A stretch of 64,000 nucleotides of DNA from Pseudomonas fulva (GTDB lineage Bacteria; Pseudomonadota; Gammaproteobacteria; Pseudomonadales; Pseudomonadaceae), in contig NZ_CP082928.1 of NCBI RefSeq assembly GCF_023517795.1, positions 3,224,001-3,288,000 on the forward strand, read 5' to 3'. Numbering within the stretch: position 1 is the first letter of the stretch; the number at the start of each line of letters is the position of its first letter. The position numbers and the translations under genes are program-made. The notes below the pieces were generated by a model. The model ran no database searches, was not told the origin of the DNA, and saw only the letters and a list, made by a program, of their open reading frames with translations. Shown here one piece after another: positions 25,927-35,677 of this stretch.

Positions 25927-26706
25927 GTGGATATTTCGGCGAGAGTTGAAAAGGTAAGCCTGTATAGAAAAAAGGAGGTCAATGGCTATGCTCAATTGGT
26001 CTTTCCAATTGCCGGTCAAGTGAATTGTTTGACTTCAAATCGCTGCTTTCAACTTTCGCCGGATACCGCACTGCTTATACCGATATCCGAGCTATTTGAG
26101 TTTGAGGGGGAGGGTGATGAACAAGAGGTGGTGTTACTTGAAATTCCTCCGCATGACTCCTACTTGGAAGCCTTGAAGTTCACCGAGCATTTAAACTTCA
26201 CGCCATGGCTTAATCAGAGTGTGATATCTGCACAGATAGGTGACTTTGGGAGGCAATTGGTGGCCTATATCTCGAGCAAAGAGATGATGAGCCGTCAAAA
26301 TACATTCATTTTGCGGCAAAGTGCCATACTCTTAATGGCTATATTCTTCGGCGACCCTGCAACCCCACAGCAAACCCCTGAGGGCCGGCTAGGCGTTACG
26401 AAACAACAAGTTGATCTTGTGATTGATGCACGAATAGGTCGGCATATATCAAATGAAGAGCTGGCAGAGTTGCTGCATATCAGTAATAGCTCTATGACGG
26501 ACATTTTCAAAAAGCTTTTTGGGGTGCCGCCTCAAAAATATGTAGCGAGTAGGCGTTTGGAGTGGGCCAGGTTCCTCATTCAGAATAGGGGGGATAGCCT
26601 GGTTGAGGTCGCCTACGACTTAGGGTTTTCTAGTCAGTCAGTATTTTGCAGGGCCTTTAAAAGGCATTTCGGATATAGCCCGAAAGTGGCAAGAAGAGGC
26701 GGGTGA
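25927..26706 (+). CDS. AraC-family transcriptional regulator
   Basis: 259 residues. The C-terminal ~100 residues hold the two HTH motifs of AraC: NEELAELLHISNSSMTDIFKKLFGVPPQKYVASRRLEWARFLI and VEVAYDLGFSSQSVFCRAFKRHFGYSPKVARR. The N-terminal half is a cupin-like effector domain (LVFPIAGQVNCLTSNRCFQLSPDTALLIP). The start is GTG 25927. It follows the FAH gene and is convergent with the MHS carrier, so it may control FAH, the dimethylformamidase-like operon, or both. Confidence 0.85.
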   Translation: MDISARVEKVSLYRKKEVNGYAQLVFPIAGQVNCLTSNRCFQLSPDTALLIPISELFEFEGEGDEQEVVLLEIPPHDSYLEALKFTEHLNFTPWLNQSVISAQIGDFGRQLVAYISSKEMMSRQNTFILRQSAILLMAIFFGDPATPQQTPEGRLGVTKQQVDLVIDARIGRHISNEELAELLHISNSSMTDIFKKLFGVPPQKYVASRRLEWARFLIQNRGDSLVEVAYDLGFSSQSVFCRAFKRHFGYSPKVARRGG

Positions 26707-26710
26707 ACTA

Positions 26711-26745
26711 AAAGAGGGGAGGCGGTTTGTGCGCCTCCCTCCGAA
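26711..26745. terminator. hairpin between convergent AraC and MHS carrier genes
   Basis: GGGAGGCG, 7-base loop, CGCCTCCC. On the minus strand a short CTCTTTTA follows; on the plus strand no clean T-run. It is a likely shared terminator. Confidence 0.6.
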
Positions 26746-26763
26746 ATTGTTGACTTTTATCTT

Positions 26764-28071
26764 TTAGGTATTAGCCAGCTTGAGGTTTCTTTTCTTAAGG
26801 CCTGCAGGTGCGGTTTCCCTCATGGAGACAACGCTGATAATTGCGATTAACCCTGTCGCAATTACTAGGATTGAAGGGGAGAGTGGTGAGCCTGTCAGGG
26901 ATATCAGCCAGGTAGCAATGAATGCGGAGCTTCCCCCGAAAATTGCAATTGCCAAGCCGTAGGCAATGGAAAATCCTGCATATCTTACTTTGGCTGGGAA
27001 AATTTCCACCAAAGCAGCACCGGATGCAGACATGAATGTAGCAAGGCATATACCTAATGCAGTGTGTCCAAGAATAATCAAGGAATACTCTTTGGTCGAA
27101 AATGCTAGGAAGACAGGGTAGATTATCGCCGTGCTGAGTGCGGCCCCCATTAACATAATGGCGCGTCGGCCATATTGATCTGACAAGTACGCAAAGAGAA
27201 AGATGCTTACTGATGCCGCACAAAGGCATGCAATGTTTGATATGGATGCCTGCATGTAGTTTAGGTCAAGCTCTACTCTTAGGTAGGTCTCTATGTATAC
27301 AAATATGAAGTAGAACGCCGCACCTTGGAAAGCCATGCAACCAGTTGTTTGCAGTACTTCTTTTAGGTTTAAGCTCAGCACGTCCTTAATCGGTGATTTG
27401 CTTTTTTCGTTCGCAGCCTCTAGAGCTAGGAACGTAGGAGTTTCCTCCAGTTGACGTCTAATTAAGTAAGCGATTACGCCAAGAGCCCCTGCAAGAAGAA
27501 AAGGGATTCTCCAGCCCCACGCTTCTAATGCCTCTTCGCTGATTAATGAGGTGAGGCCGAAGACGAGCGCGGAAGCCGATGCGTTAGCTAGGAAGCTTGA
27601 GCAGTGCCAAACACTAACTGTCATCGCTCGTCGAGCCGGTGCCGCCGACTCAGCTAGTACTGTTGCTGCTCCGCCTGGCTCACCTCCAGATGCGAATCCT
27701 TGCAGCATTCGAAATAGAACCAGGATGATAGGGGCGGCAACGCCTAAGGTTTCGTAAGTAGGGAGTAGACCTATGGCAAACGTAGATCCGGACATGAGCA
27801 GGATGACTGCAACCAGAATTCTCTTACGCCCTACCGTATCGCCGAGTCGTCCAAAAAAGAGAGCGCCGAGAGGAGCCATCAGAAAAGAGACGCCAAATGC
27901 TCCAAAGGTCATTAGCAATGCCAAACCTGGGGAGTCCATAGGGAAGAAAATTCTGCTAATTACTACAGCGAGAAAGCCATATGATGCAAATTCGAACCAG
28001 GTTATGTAGTTCCCGATTGCGGTAGCGATTACTACTTTTAAGGGGATTTTTTTAGGAATATTTGAGTTCAT
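26764..28071 (-). CDS. MHS-type MFS transporter (metabolite:H+ symporter)
   Basis: 435 residues, about 12 hydrophobic segments. Family markers are GNYITWFEFASYGFLAVVISRIFFP at the N-terminus, GALFFGRLGDTVGRKRILV, and FRMLQGFASGGEPGGAATVLAE, which place it in the ProP/ShiA/KgtP-like metabolite:H+ symporters for carboxylates, betaines or aromatic acids. It starts 68 bp after the dimethylformamidase-like gene stop, same strand, so it is likely its uptake partner. Confidence 0.88.
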   Translation of the reverse strand: MNSNIPKKIPLKVVIATAIGNYITWFEFASYGFLAVVISRIFFPMDSPGLALLMTFGAFGVSFLMAPLGALFFGRLGDTVGRKRILVAVILLMSGSTFAIGLLPTYETLGVAAPIILVLFRMLQGFASGGEPGGAATVLAESAAPARRAMTVSVWHCSSFLANASASALVFGLTSLISEEALEAWGWRIPFLLAGALGVIAYLIRRQLEETPTFLALEAANEKSKSPIKDVLSLNLKEVLQTTGCMAFQGAAFYFIFVYIETYLRVELDLNYMQASISNIACLCAASVSIFLFAYLSDQYGRRAIMLMGAALSTAIIYPVFLAFSTKEYSLIILGHTALGICLATFMSASGAALVEIFPAKVRYAGFSIAYGLAIAIFGGSSAFIATWLISLTGSPLSPSILVIATGLIAIISVVSMRETAPAGLKKRNLKLANT

Positions 28072-28139
28072 GAGTTTTCCTGATATCTATATTGGTATTA
28101 GGGTGATATCGAGTAGGCATGCTCGGGTTTTCAAATTTC

Positions 28140-30245
28140 TTAAGTTGTTGTTTTAATGTTGTGCGGTGTTGGCTCGGAAAGGAAGTCGAGCAATACGTTC
28201 GTAGTAAGTTGTGCGACAGAATTTTTATAATTCCTGTGATCTAAGCTTCCACACCAGTTAATGGAACTCGCTGAGAAAACTTTACCACCCGTTTTTCGCT
28301 CTAGAATGCATACCTCCGAACGTACGCGGGAGTTTCTATCTCCTCCCAATTCGTGTTGTATTTCTAGCTCCTCTTCAATGCTTGGCATGAAACTACGGCC
28401 GTGGGTTGATCTGGCCAGGATGACGGTTTCTTTTGGTGTTCCTACTTCAAAGTTTGTGGCGTCAAGCTCATCGCCTGCTGCTCCGCCGAAATATCCATGG
28501 TCTCCTATTGGGTCTGTAACACCCTCGAATAAATGAGCGTACTTCTCCGAAAAGCAGACCCTTGAATAGCTTGATGCTTTCGAGAAACCTACTGCAGCAA
28601 AACCCACTCCAGTTAGTTCATTGGGTGCTAGTCCTCTGTGACGCCAGAGGCCACCCGTTTCACCTGTACTTGATAGCCTTAGCTCTAGTGGGTCAGAGTT
28701 CCAGTTGCGAGTCCCGGAGTAGCCGCGTCTTGCTTCGATTATTCCAGTATTCTCAGGGTCAGCACCTGTCACCCAATAAAATCCATTGGCCCCCAAATAC
28801 ATGATCTTGCCTTTGTGGGCGTAGCCATGCCATGCAGCCAGCATTTTTGTAGTTACGTACTCAGGGTGTGTGCCAGTCAGCACAACCTTGTAAGCATCTA
28901 GAAGATCTTGTCCTTGAGTGTGAAGGTCTTCATCAGTAGCAACATCGAACGGTTGCTGGATATGTTCGAGCCACTTAGCGATATTCAGATCTGCGAGGAA
29001 GTGTCTGGGCGCGTTAGTGCACCACCACGCTTTATAATCCGAGGATAGGTTTAGTATTGGACGATGACGGGAAGAGTAGTGAACGCCTGAACCGTCACTG
29101 TGACGATCGTAAAGGGATGCGCCTAAGCATTTCTGGCGATCCAAATAATGATCCAACTCTGACAAAACCATACCATCGGTTTCGCTGCACAGAGCTTCTC
29201 CTCGATCGCTGAATGCGAGACGCTCATTTGCATATGCAAGATAGGTGTAGGTGGGCAATATAAGTAAAATCTTTTCCCGAGTGTCTGCATGGGCGCGAAC
29301 AACAAACGGTAGGTGTAGGCTTTCACCACCAGAAGTGATGGAAATTGTGTATATCCCACTTTTGAGGTTTTTAGGGAGAGAGAATGTGGCTGAAGGCTCC
29401 CAGTTCGCATCTGTCAGATCATATCGGTGGCAATGAACTGCGGTGTAAGCGCTCGACTCTATGTCTTGGTAACCTTCAATAACATTAGGTCGATGGTGGC
29501 CAATTATTCTCCTAGTCGGGTGGTTAATGAACTTTCCTTCAATTGCTGCTCCCTCTGTCGATCGGATTACTTGCGTTGAGAAATCAGAGGTGAAGTCAAA
29601 GCTGGCCACTACAGACTGTGAATCGTCTGCGCCATTTACGGCTATGATGCGCGGGCCTTCAAACTTACAGTATGAGCCATTTCCTGATCTTGAGTAGTCA
29701 CGCCCTAGTCTAATGCTGGTAGGGGCGTTATCTGAACGTGGAGCGCTGGTCTTTGTTCTTTGATGAGAGGCTGAGCCAGCATGTAATACTCCGTTCGCTT
29801 CACAGGTTATTACTAGTCTGAACCATTCTCCTACGGGAACTGCGACTGACTCTGATGTATACCCAGGGTTTTTCCAAAAAATCCCGTCGCTCGTCACCAT
29901 TAGCGTGTAAATCGCTCCAGATATATTCAGGGCGGCCAGTGCATGCTCTGATGCTTCAATCTTCGTGATTAGCATCCAGGTAGAGACTTCAAATGTTTTG
30001 TCTTTGGTGTGTAGGAGGGGAACTTCGAAATCGAAGCAGCTGCCAGTGTCAGGTGTTTGCTTTTCTAGCTCGATTTCTATTTTCTGTATGTCTGGTATGA
30101 GCTTGAAAGAGCACTCGCGATCCTCCGCTTTATGTAGGGAATGGAGTTGGATTTCTGCGCTCCCACAACCGGAAAGATATGCCGATAATTGGTCTCCGGC
30201 CAAAACGCTTAAGTGGCTGAGATAACCTGTGATTTTGTTGTTCAT
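28140..30245 (-). CDS. N,N-dimethylformamidase large-subunit-like protein
   Basis: 701 residues. The N-terminal third is a concanavalin-like beta domain (FDFEVPLLHTKDKTFEVSTWMLITKI, GEWFRLVITCEANGVL). The C-terminal half has the DmfA2-type region: REKILLILPTYTYLAYANE, SDYKAWWCTNAPRHFLADLNIAKWLE, LTGTHPEYVTTKMLAAW, GANGFYWVTG and GGLWRHRGLAPNELTGVGF. In Paracoccus this subunit holds an unusual mononuclear iron bound by Tyr and Glu residues and hydrolyses dimethylformamide with a small partner subunit. No small-subunit gene is seen nearby, so the substrate may be a different amide. I could not assign the metal ligands by eye. Confidence 0.8.
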   Translation of the reverse strand: MNNKITGYLSHLSVLAGDQLSAYLSGCGSAEIQLHSLHKAEDRECSFKLIPDIQKIEIELEKQTPDTGSCFDFEVPLLHTKDKTFEVSTWMLITKIEASEHALAALNISGAIYTLMVTSDGIFWKNPGYTSESVAVPVGEWFRLVITCEANGVLHAGSASHQRTKTSAPRSDNAPTSIRLGRDYSRSGNGSYCKFEGPRIIAVNGADDSQSVVASFDFTSDFSTQVIRSTEGAAIEGKFINHPTRRIIGHHRPNVIEGYQDIESSAYTAVHCHRYDLTDANWEPSATFSLPKNLKSGIYTISITSGGESLHLPFVVRAHADTREKILLILPTYTYLAYANERLAFSDRGEALCSETDGMVLSELDHYLDRQKCLGASLYDRHSDGSGVHYSSRHRPILNLSSDYKAWWCTNAPRHFLADLNIAKWLEHIQQPFDVATDEDLHTQGQDLLDAYKVVLTGTHPEYVTTKMLAAWHGYAHKGKIMYLGANGFYWVTGADPENTGIIEARRGYSGTRNWNSDPLELRLSSTGETGGLWRHRGLAPNELTGVGFAAVGFSKASSYSRVCFSEKYAHLFEGVTDPIGDHGYFGGAAGDELDATNFEVGTPKETVILARSTHGRSFMPSIEEELEIQHELGGDRNSRVRSEVCILERKTGGKVFSASSINWCGSLDHRNYKNSVAQLTTNVLLDFLSEPTPHNIKTTT

Positions 30246-30610
30246 TGTTTTTCTCGCGGTTTTATAAAACTATGGGCGTGCAGTATCCAGAGCCCGGATT
30301 AGAGTTCTATTAGTGAAAAGGCAGGGTTGTATTTCTAGAGGGTGTGGGATGGTAATACTATTTTTTTTTATGGGTTCAGCTGGTTGTAAATTCACTCTAA
30401 GATTTAGATGCAAATTAAAATTTGCATTTTTTGTCTATGTTTTTGCAGATTTTGCGATTTAGTTAGGCCTTGATTGACCTGTGCAGACCTGGCGTAAGTG
30501 TTCGTCTACTGCTCGGTAGCGGTAGGCGGGTTTCTAATGCTAGATGGTTGCAGGGAGGCGTACGTGCCGCTAGGTAGTGCTATTGAGGGGGGAGCGTTCG
30601 AAGGGAGTGA
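30246..30610. promoter_or_regulatory. upstream region of the dimethylformamidase-like operon
   Basis: 365 bases, AT-rich with a long T-run near 30360. No gene is seen. It separates the LysR stop from the dimethylformamidase-like start and should carry its promoter; LysR-type sites were not identified with confidence. Confidence 0.4.
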
Positions 30611-31474
30611 TCAGATGGCGCGTTTCAGCGAGGCAATGATGAGATTGTGCAGGTGATCAACTGAGCTCTTTCTGGCCGAGGTTCTGCTTCTCAAGACTGA
30701 CACCTCCAGTGGCTTGATATCTCCGAGCCCTTGTTCCTCTCCTAGTATTTTCAGCGAAGAAGGCACGCTGCATTGGGTGAGAGCTGCGATTGCCAACCCT
30801 CCTTCTACGGCAGCATATTGCCCAGCAAGACTAGCGCTGTGATAGACGATCTTAAACTCTCGCCCTTGCTGTACCAAGGAGCTAATAGCGTTATTTCGTG
30901 CGAGGCTGTGCTCTTCGAATACAGCCACAGGAATGGTTTTTCGTCTCCAAAGCTCAAAGTAGGGAGAGCCAACCCAAACCATGGGCTCCTCGAAAAGAAA
31001 AGTACCCTGAGCGGGCGAGCTCCGGGAGACCAATGCGAGATCAAGTTTTTCACTCTGAATGAGAGGGATCAACTTGCTTGACTGGTCACATACTAGTTCT
31101 ATTTCGATTTCAGAGTGACGCGAAGAAAAGCGCTTTAATAGAGGCGTGAGATAATGTGCCGCGTAGTCCTCTGTTACGCCTAACTGAATTTTTCCGTGAA
31201 GCTCACTGCCATGGAATACTGTTTGAATCTCTGTGTGTAGTGAGACCATCTGTCTTGCATAGCTAAACAGCGTGAGTCCATCCTCAGTGAGGTGCATGTG
31301 TTTTGGGCTGCGGCTTAAGAGTTGTCGCCCGGTAGCGGCTTCCAACTTCTTTATCTGCATGCTGACAGCAGATTGTGATCTGTTTACTTCAAGTGCGGCC
31401 CTGGACAGGGAGCCAGTGTCAACGACGGCGAGGAAGCACTTTAACCAATCTAGCTGCAACTCATTGTTGGTCAT
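30611..31474 (-). CDS. LysR-family transcriptional regulator
   Basis: 287 residues. The N-terminal winged HTH is LDWLKCFLAVVDTGSLSRAALEVNRSQSAVSMQIKKLEAATGRQLLSRSPKHMHLTEDG. The C-terminal ligand domain begins HGKIQLGVTEDYAAHYLTPLLKRF. ATG 31474 has AGGAG 8 bases before it; the open frame starts at a TTG two codons earlier. It lies upstream of and codirectional with the dimethylformamidase-like gene, and is a plausible activator for it or for the racemase-family gene. Confidence 0.87.
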   Translation of the reverse strand: MTNNELQLDWLKCFLAVVDTGSLSRAALEVNRSQSAVSMQIKKLEAATGRQLLSRSPKHMHLTEDGLTLFSYARQMVSLHTEIQTVFHGSELHGKIQLGVTEDYAAHYLTPLLKRFSSRHSEIEIELVCDQSSKLIPLIQSEKLDLALVSRSSPAQGTFLFEEPMVWVGSPYFELWRRKTIPVAVFEEHSLARNNAISSLVQQGREFKIVYHSASLAGQYAAVEGGLAIAALTQCSVPSSLKILGEEQGLGDIKPLEVSVLRSRTSARKSSVDHLHNLIIASLKRAI

Positions 31475-31639
31475 CTGCAAAGCTCCTGTTCAATTTCCGA
31501 ATGAGAGCCACCAGAGATATTTTTCCTTCGCATGAGATCTCTTGCCATCAGGTTTTCGCTTGGGAGTGAAGCTCTAGGAGCCTGAGGTGTACGAGGTAGT
31601 TAGAATCGGGGCGCTGGATTAATAGCGGGTATATGAGAA

Positions 31640-31670
31640 ACCTTGGGGGGATAATTTATCCCCCCAAGGT
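31640..31670. terminator. strong hairpin after the proline-racemase-family gene
   Basis: A 15-bp perfect inverted repeat (ACCTTGGGGGGATAA and its inverse) with a single central base. It lies 10 bases past the stop of the gene at 31680-32708. The lack of a T-tract suggests an RNA-stabilising or transcription-blocking hairpin rather than a classic terminator. Confidence 0.6.
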
Positions 31671-31679
31671 CTGTGCTAC

Positions 31680-32708
31680 TTACGAAAACCAGGTGTCGTT
31701 CAGGCGGTAGCCGTTCGGGAATGGATCTTCTGGGTCTACGCCGTAGTTCGAGATACCGGTGACCCAAGCACGGCCAGTGACTTGCGGGATGACCGCGTCA
31801 ACTGGGCCCGCCTTGGCGGTCGAGATGACGCTGCTCTCGAAGACGGTGTCAATGATCGACTCGTGGTGAAAGACTTCCCCTGCTTTGATGTCACCGCGTG
31901 CGTGGAGAAGGGCAAGACGTGCGGATGTCCCTGTCCCACATGGGCAGCGATCAATCCGGCCCGGTGAAACCACAACAGCATTCTTGGAACGTTTCTGGCC
32001 GTTCTCGATGCGAAGGGGGCCTGCAAACAACGTCTGGTTAACAGTGTGGATGCCTGGATTCTCAGGGTGTACCGATTTGAGCTGCGTAGCTGCCGCTGCT
32101 TTCACAATCTCCCCAACACGTACCAGTTCGCGTGCTTCGTCCCGGGCCAGTGTGAAGCCAAGCTTGTCGGCGTCCACAATCACGTAAATCATGCCGCCGT
32201 ACGAAACGTCGACCTTAACGGAGCCGTAGCCTTCGACTTCGATCATCGCATCGCGGTGCATTACAAAGGAGGGGACATTACGGAATGTGACTCGACGGCA
32301 TTTGCCGCCTGTGCAGTCAGCAACGACTTCCACCAGGCCGGCCGGAGTATCCACGCGAACGATGGTATTGGCGCCGCGCATAGGAAGCATGCCTGTTTCC
32401 AATGCTGCCGTGACCGTGCAGATCAAGTTTGAGCCAGACATCGGTACGTAGTAGTCAGACTCGATCACGATCATGCCGATATCGGCGTCAGGATGGATCG
32501 GAGGGGTGATCAGGTTGATCGCTGTGTTGACGCTGCCACGCGGATCGAAAAGCAGCATCTGGCGTACCCAGTCGTCTTCACGTTGAAGCGTCTCCATGCG
32601 CTCGAACATGGTTTTGCCCTTAGGGGGCAGGATGCCACCTGTAATAACGCGACCCACTTCGCCTTCAGCGTGGGCGCCGACAACCGTCACCATACGATCC
32701 AAATGCAC
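31680..32708 (-). CDS. proline racemase family, Ser/Cys type (probable trans-3-hydroxy-L-proline dehydratase or hydroxyproline epimerase)
   Basis: 342 residues. The first catalytic position in MSGSNLICTVTAAL is Ser91, where racemases have Cys; the second, in DRCPCGTGTSA, is Cys257. In this family Cys/Cys pairs epimerise or racemise, and Thr/Cys or Ser/Cys pairs are found in 3-hydroxyproline dehydratases and some epimerases. A classic Cys/Cys enzyme is present at 58250-59251, so this copy probably dehydrates trans-3-hydroxy-L-proline to Pyr2C. GTG 32708 has GAGG 8 bases before it. An operator-like element lies about 97 bp upstream. Confidence 0.82.
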   Translation of the reverse strand: MHLDRMVTVVGAHAEGEVGRVITGGILPPKGKTMFERMETLQREDDWVRQMLLFDPRGSVNTAINLITPPIHPDADIGMIVIESDYYVPMSGSNLICTVTAALETGMLPMRGANTIVRVDTPAGLVEVVADCTGGKCRRVTFRNVPSFVMHRDAMIEVEGYGSVKVDVSYGGMIYVIVDADKLGFTLARDEARELVRVGEIVKAAAATQLKSVHPENPGIHTVNQTLFAGPLRIENGQKRSKNAVVVSPGRIDRCPCGTGTSARLALLHARGDIKAGEVFHHESIIDTVFESSVISTAKAGPVDAVIPQVTGRAWVTGISNYGVDPEDPFPNGYRLNDTWFS

Positions 32709-32804
32709 TTTATTTTCCTCGTGAAGAAATTTCAGAGTAGTGATCAGCGTTCATCGCATCTGCCTGCAAAAACGCATCTTCTCAAGTAGCTTATACGGCA
32801 AGTA

Positions 32805-32824
32805 GGATACTGGATACAATATCC
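32805..32824. promoter_or_regulatory. TGGATACA-type operator upstream of the racemase-family gene
   Basis: GGATACTGGATACAATATCC, an imperfect palindrome built around TGGATACA. It is one of about ten related elements in the window (core TGKATNCA). Confidence 0.55.
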
Positions 32825-32944
32825 TCCTTGCTGTTGTTTGGATTTTTTTTGATAGGGCGCGAGTCTTTGTCCTCTCTACCTCCCGGGTACGCTCCGTCCT
32901 GTGCGCAGCCTTGGTGAGGGTGAGAAGAGTTTAGGTGCGCGCCG

Positions 32945-35284
32945 TCAGTCCTGCCTTGTCCAGCTGCAGGCTGGCGTTTTCACGATAGCGCTATGCAGCA
33001 TCTGCAATTGAATGGGGTCACTGAGGATGCTCAGCTTGAGCTCGTCAGTCGTGTTGTTAGGCCCGAGTCCAAGCGCTTCTGCCACGTTTCTAGCTCTGGC
33101 CCGCTCTATCAGCGCTGTGCTGCGGTGACGGGCCGGTGCCATCGCTGCTGAAAACTCATTTTGAGTCCTTTCTGTGACTGCTTTTTTGAAGCCGTCCAGA
33201 GGAGGACGCTCTCTATTCAGCTTGGTGTAGTGCATCGTCGAGGCGAGTGCTTGGGGAGTATCGAACTCCTCGGGTATGAGAAATAGATTTCTCGCACGGT
33301 AGGCCATCCCTAGCTTTGAGCGGCTGGTGATGACCGATACAGGGATCGAGAGAGTCATTGCGATAATGATGGGGGCAATCCACCACAGAAAGCTTGGATC
33401 GAGCGAAACGATCAGTCCGGCCCAGACAAGTCCCAGGATGGTCTGTCCGCCGTGTTTGCTGGCAGCTTCACTCCACGGTGTGGCATCGTCATCACGCTGA
33501 GGGGATTTCCAGTGGAACTTCCACCCTAGAAATGCCGCAATCACGAACCGGGTGTGGAAGATCATGCGTACTGGGGCTAGCAATGCAGAGAGCACTGTCT
33601 CAATGCAGACGGAGAGAAAAACCTTCCAGGGCCCGCCCAGTTCTCTTGAGCCCTTCACCCAAACAAGAATGACGCTCAGCAGCTTTGGCAAGAAAAGCAT
33701 AGTCATCGTGGCGCAGAACAGCGCCACAGCTTGCCCTGGATTCCATTGAGGCCAGACAGGAAAGAGCTGTCCTGGGCTCAAGAAATACTGCGGTTCAAGC
33801 AGGGTATGCACGGCAAGGAGCGTGGTCGAAAGGAGGAGGAAGAAAAACCATAGGGGGGCGGACAGATAAGACATTACGCCAGTAAGAAAAACGGCCCTAT
33901 GCACGGGGTGCATGCCCTTCGCCAGAAAAAGCCGAAAATTCATCAGGTTGCCCTGGCACCACCTGCGATCACGCTTAAGCTCATCAAGAAGATTGGGTGG
34001 CAGCTCTTCATAGCTGCCAGGCAGGTCATAGGCAATCCATACGCCCCATCCTGCGCGGCGCATTAGAGCAGCCTCCACAAAGTCGTGAGAAAGAATTGCT
34101 CCAGCGAACGAGCCTTTGCCGGGGAGAGGGGCGAGAGCACAGTGTTGCATGAATGGCTCTAGCCGAATGATCGCATTGTGCCCCCAGTAGTGAGACTCTC
34201 CTAGCTGCCAGTAGTGAAGGCCGGCCGTGAACAGGGGGCCATACATGCGTGTGGCGAACTGCTGCATGCGTGCATAGAAGGTGTCCATGCCAAACGCTTT
34301 TGGCGAGGTCTGGATGATGCCGGCGTCGGAGTTCTCCTCCATGAGCCTCACCATTCCTACGAGCCCCTCACCTGTCATGACGCTATCGGCATCAAAAACA
34401 ATCATGTACCGATACTCGGCGCCCCAGCGGCGACAAAAGTCGTCGATGTTGCCGCTCTTACGTTTGACCCTTCTACGGCGGCGCCGGTAGAAAATTCTTC
34501 CAAAGCCACCTGTGTCTTTACACAGCTGCAGCCACGCATTCTGCTCGGCAACTGCAATATCTGGATCGCTCGTATCGCTCAGGATGAACATGTCGTATAG
34601 AGCATGATTCTTCTCTAGCTTAAGGGACTCGAAGGTCGCCCTAAGGCCCGCGAACACGCGCGTCGTGTCCTCGTTGCAAATGGGCATGACAATGGCCGTT
34701 CTCGCGCCGACATCGATCGGGCCGCTGCTTAGATTCTTACCTGAAATCCTGTACTTATCTTTGGTGCTCAGTAGCTCCCAGAAGCCCATCAGTGCAGTCC
34801 AAAAGCCAGCTGAAACCCAGCAAAACAGGATGGCAAATAGAGTCAGGATTACGACTTGCAAAGCGTAAGGGCCTGCCTTCTGTAGGGTGAGCCAGAATCC
34901 GTCACTCATGATCAGGTCAGCATCGAACATTCTCCATCCCTGGTAAGGCATGAGCTTCGACATATAGAAGGACGCGGCGCTCGTTTGGATGATAAGAACA
35001 CTGAGCAGCAGCAGCCTTCGAATCAGACCGATCAAACGCCATTTGCTTTCCCCTGGGCGAGTCCTGTGCCGATTACTGATCTGCTCCTTTCCTCGCATCC
35101 GTTGCACGAGTCGCACGACAGGATTCGTTATCCAGGGCTCGGGAAGCATGGATGTGCGCTTCAGGGGAGGGGACACATTGCGCACATAGGCGATGCCGTT
35201 CTTATCCGTGTCGTACAGGTGGTCGTCAAAGAGACCCAGGGGCTCGCTGAGCGTACTCGTGCCCGCAGTCTTGAGCGTATTCAT
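32945..35284 (-). CDS. OpgH/MdoH-like glucans biosynthesis glucosyltransferase
   Basis: 779 residues. Membrane glycosyltransferase (GT2) with about 8 hydrophobic segments: two near residues 80-170, the catalytic domain at about 190-450, then several C-terminal helices. The active-site series is visible: [27 protein letters not shown] (DxD), [17 protein letters not shown], and DRRWCQGN (R/QxxRW). OpgH extends osmoregulated periplasmic glucan chains and usually sits in opgGH; no opgG is next to it, so this looks like a stand-alone second copy. It has no obvious link to the catabolic neighbours. Confidence 0.85.
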   Translation of the reverse strand: MNTLKTAGTSTLSEPLGLFDDHLYDTDKNGIAYVRNVSPPLKRTSMLPEPWITNPVVRLVQRMRGKEQISNRHRTRPGESKWRLIGLIRRLLLLSVLIIQTSAASFYMSKLMPYQGWRMFDADLIMSDGFWLTLQKAGPYALQVVILTLFAILFCWVSAGFWTALMGFWELLSTKDKYRISGKNLSSGPIDVGARTAIVMPICNEDTTRVFAGLRATFESLKLEKNHALYDMFILSDTSDPDIAVAEQNAWLQLCKDTGGFGRIFYRRRRRRVKRKSGNIDDFCRRWGAEYRYMIVFDADSVMTGEGLVGMVRLMEENSDAGIIQTSPKAFGMDTFYARMQQFATRMYGPLFTAGLHYWQLGESHYWGHNAIIRLEPFMQHCALAPLPGKGSFAGAILSHDFVEAALMRRAGWGVWIAYDLPGSYEELPPNLLDELKRDRRWCQGNLMNFRLFLAKGMHPVHRAVFLTGVMSYLSAPLWFFFLLLSTTLLAVHTLLEPQYFLSPGQLFPVWPQWNPGQAVALFCATMTMLFLPKLLSVILVWVKGSRELGGPWKVFLSVCIETVLSALLAPVRMIFHTRFVIAAFLGWKFHWKSPQRDDDATPWSEAASKHGGQTILGLVWAGLIVSLDPSFLWWIAPIIIAMTLSIPVSVITSRSKLGMAYRARNLFLIPEEFDTPQALASTMHYTKLNRERPPLDGFKKAVTERTQNEFSAAMAPARHRSTALIERARARNVAEALGLGPNNTTDELKLSILSDPIQLQMLHSAIVKTPACSWTRQD

Positions 35285-35677
35285 AAATCTCCGTGCGCTT
35301 GGCTAGCCAAAAAATCGTAAATTTTCGAGAGCTCGCCTATATATGGGCTTTAGGATGCGGTATATCGGATCATGTCATTTGTCATCTTGATGTCGAGAAT
35401 TGTGGGGCTTCTTGCGGTCAGTGCTTGATGTTTTCCTACATAACTCACTGAAAAATATCGAAAATAATTCGTTTTTTTGAGTGATTCACGCTGTGGGCGC
35501 ATTCAGATCGACATCCAGCTTTTCCAGGAATTCAAAATATTCTCTCCGTTCGTGTTGCGGGGATCCTGGATCCAGGATACATTCAAGCCATCGACGGATC
35601 GGTTCGTCGACTCAAAGGCCTCTAGTGACGGTTTCGCTGAAGTGCCTGAAGAATTCTTTCTATTTCAGAGGTTGAAA
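35285..35677. promoter_or_regulatory. divergent region between OpgH-like and DapA-like genes
   Basis: 393 bases without a supported gene; the frame that runs into the DapA-like gene from 35477 has unconvincing composition. It contains the palindromic operator at 35563-35580. Confidence 0.5.
35563..35580. promoter_or_regulatory. TGGATCCA-type operator upstream of the DapA-like gene
   Basis: ATCCTGGATCCAGGATAC; ATCCTGGATCCAGGAT is a perfect 16-base palindrome, 98 bp before the DapA-like start. This is the best-symmetric member of the recurring element. Confidence 0.65.
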
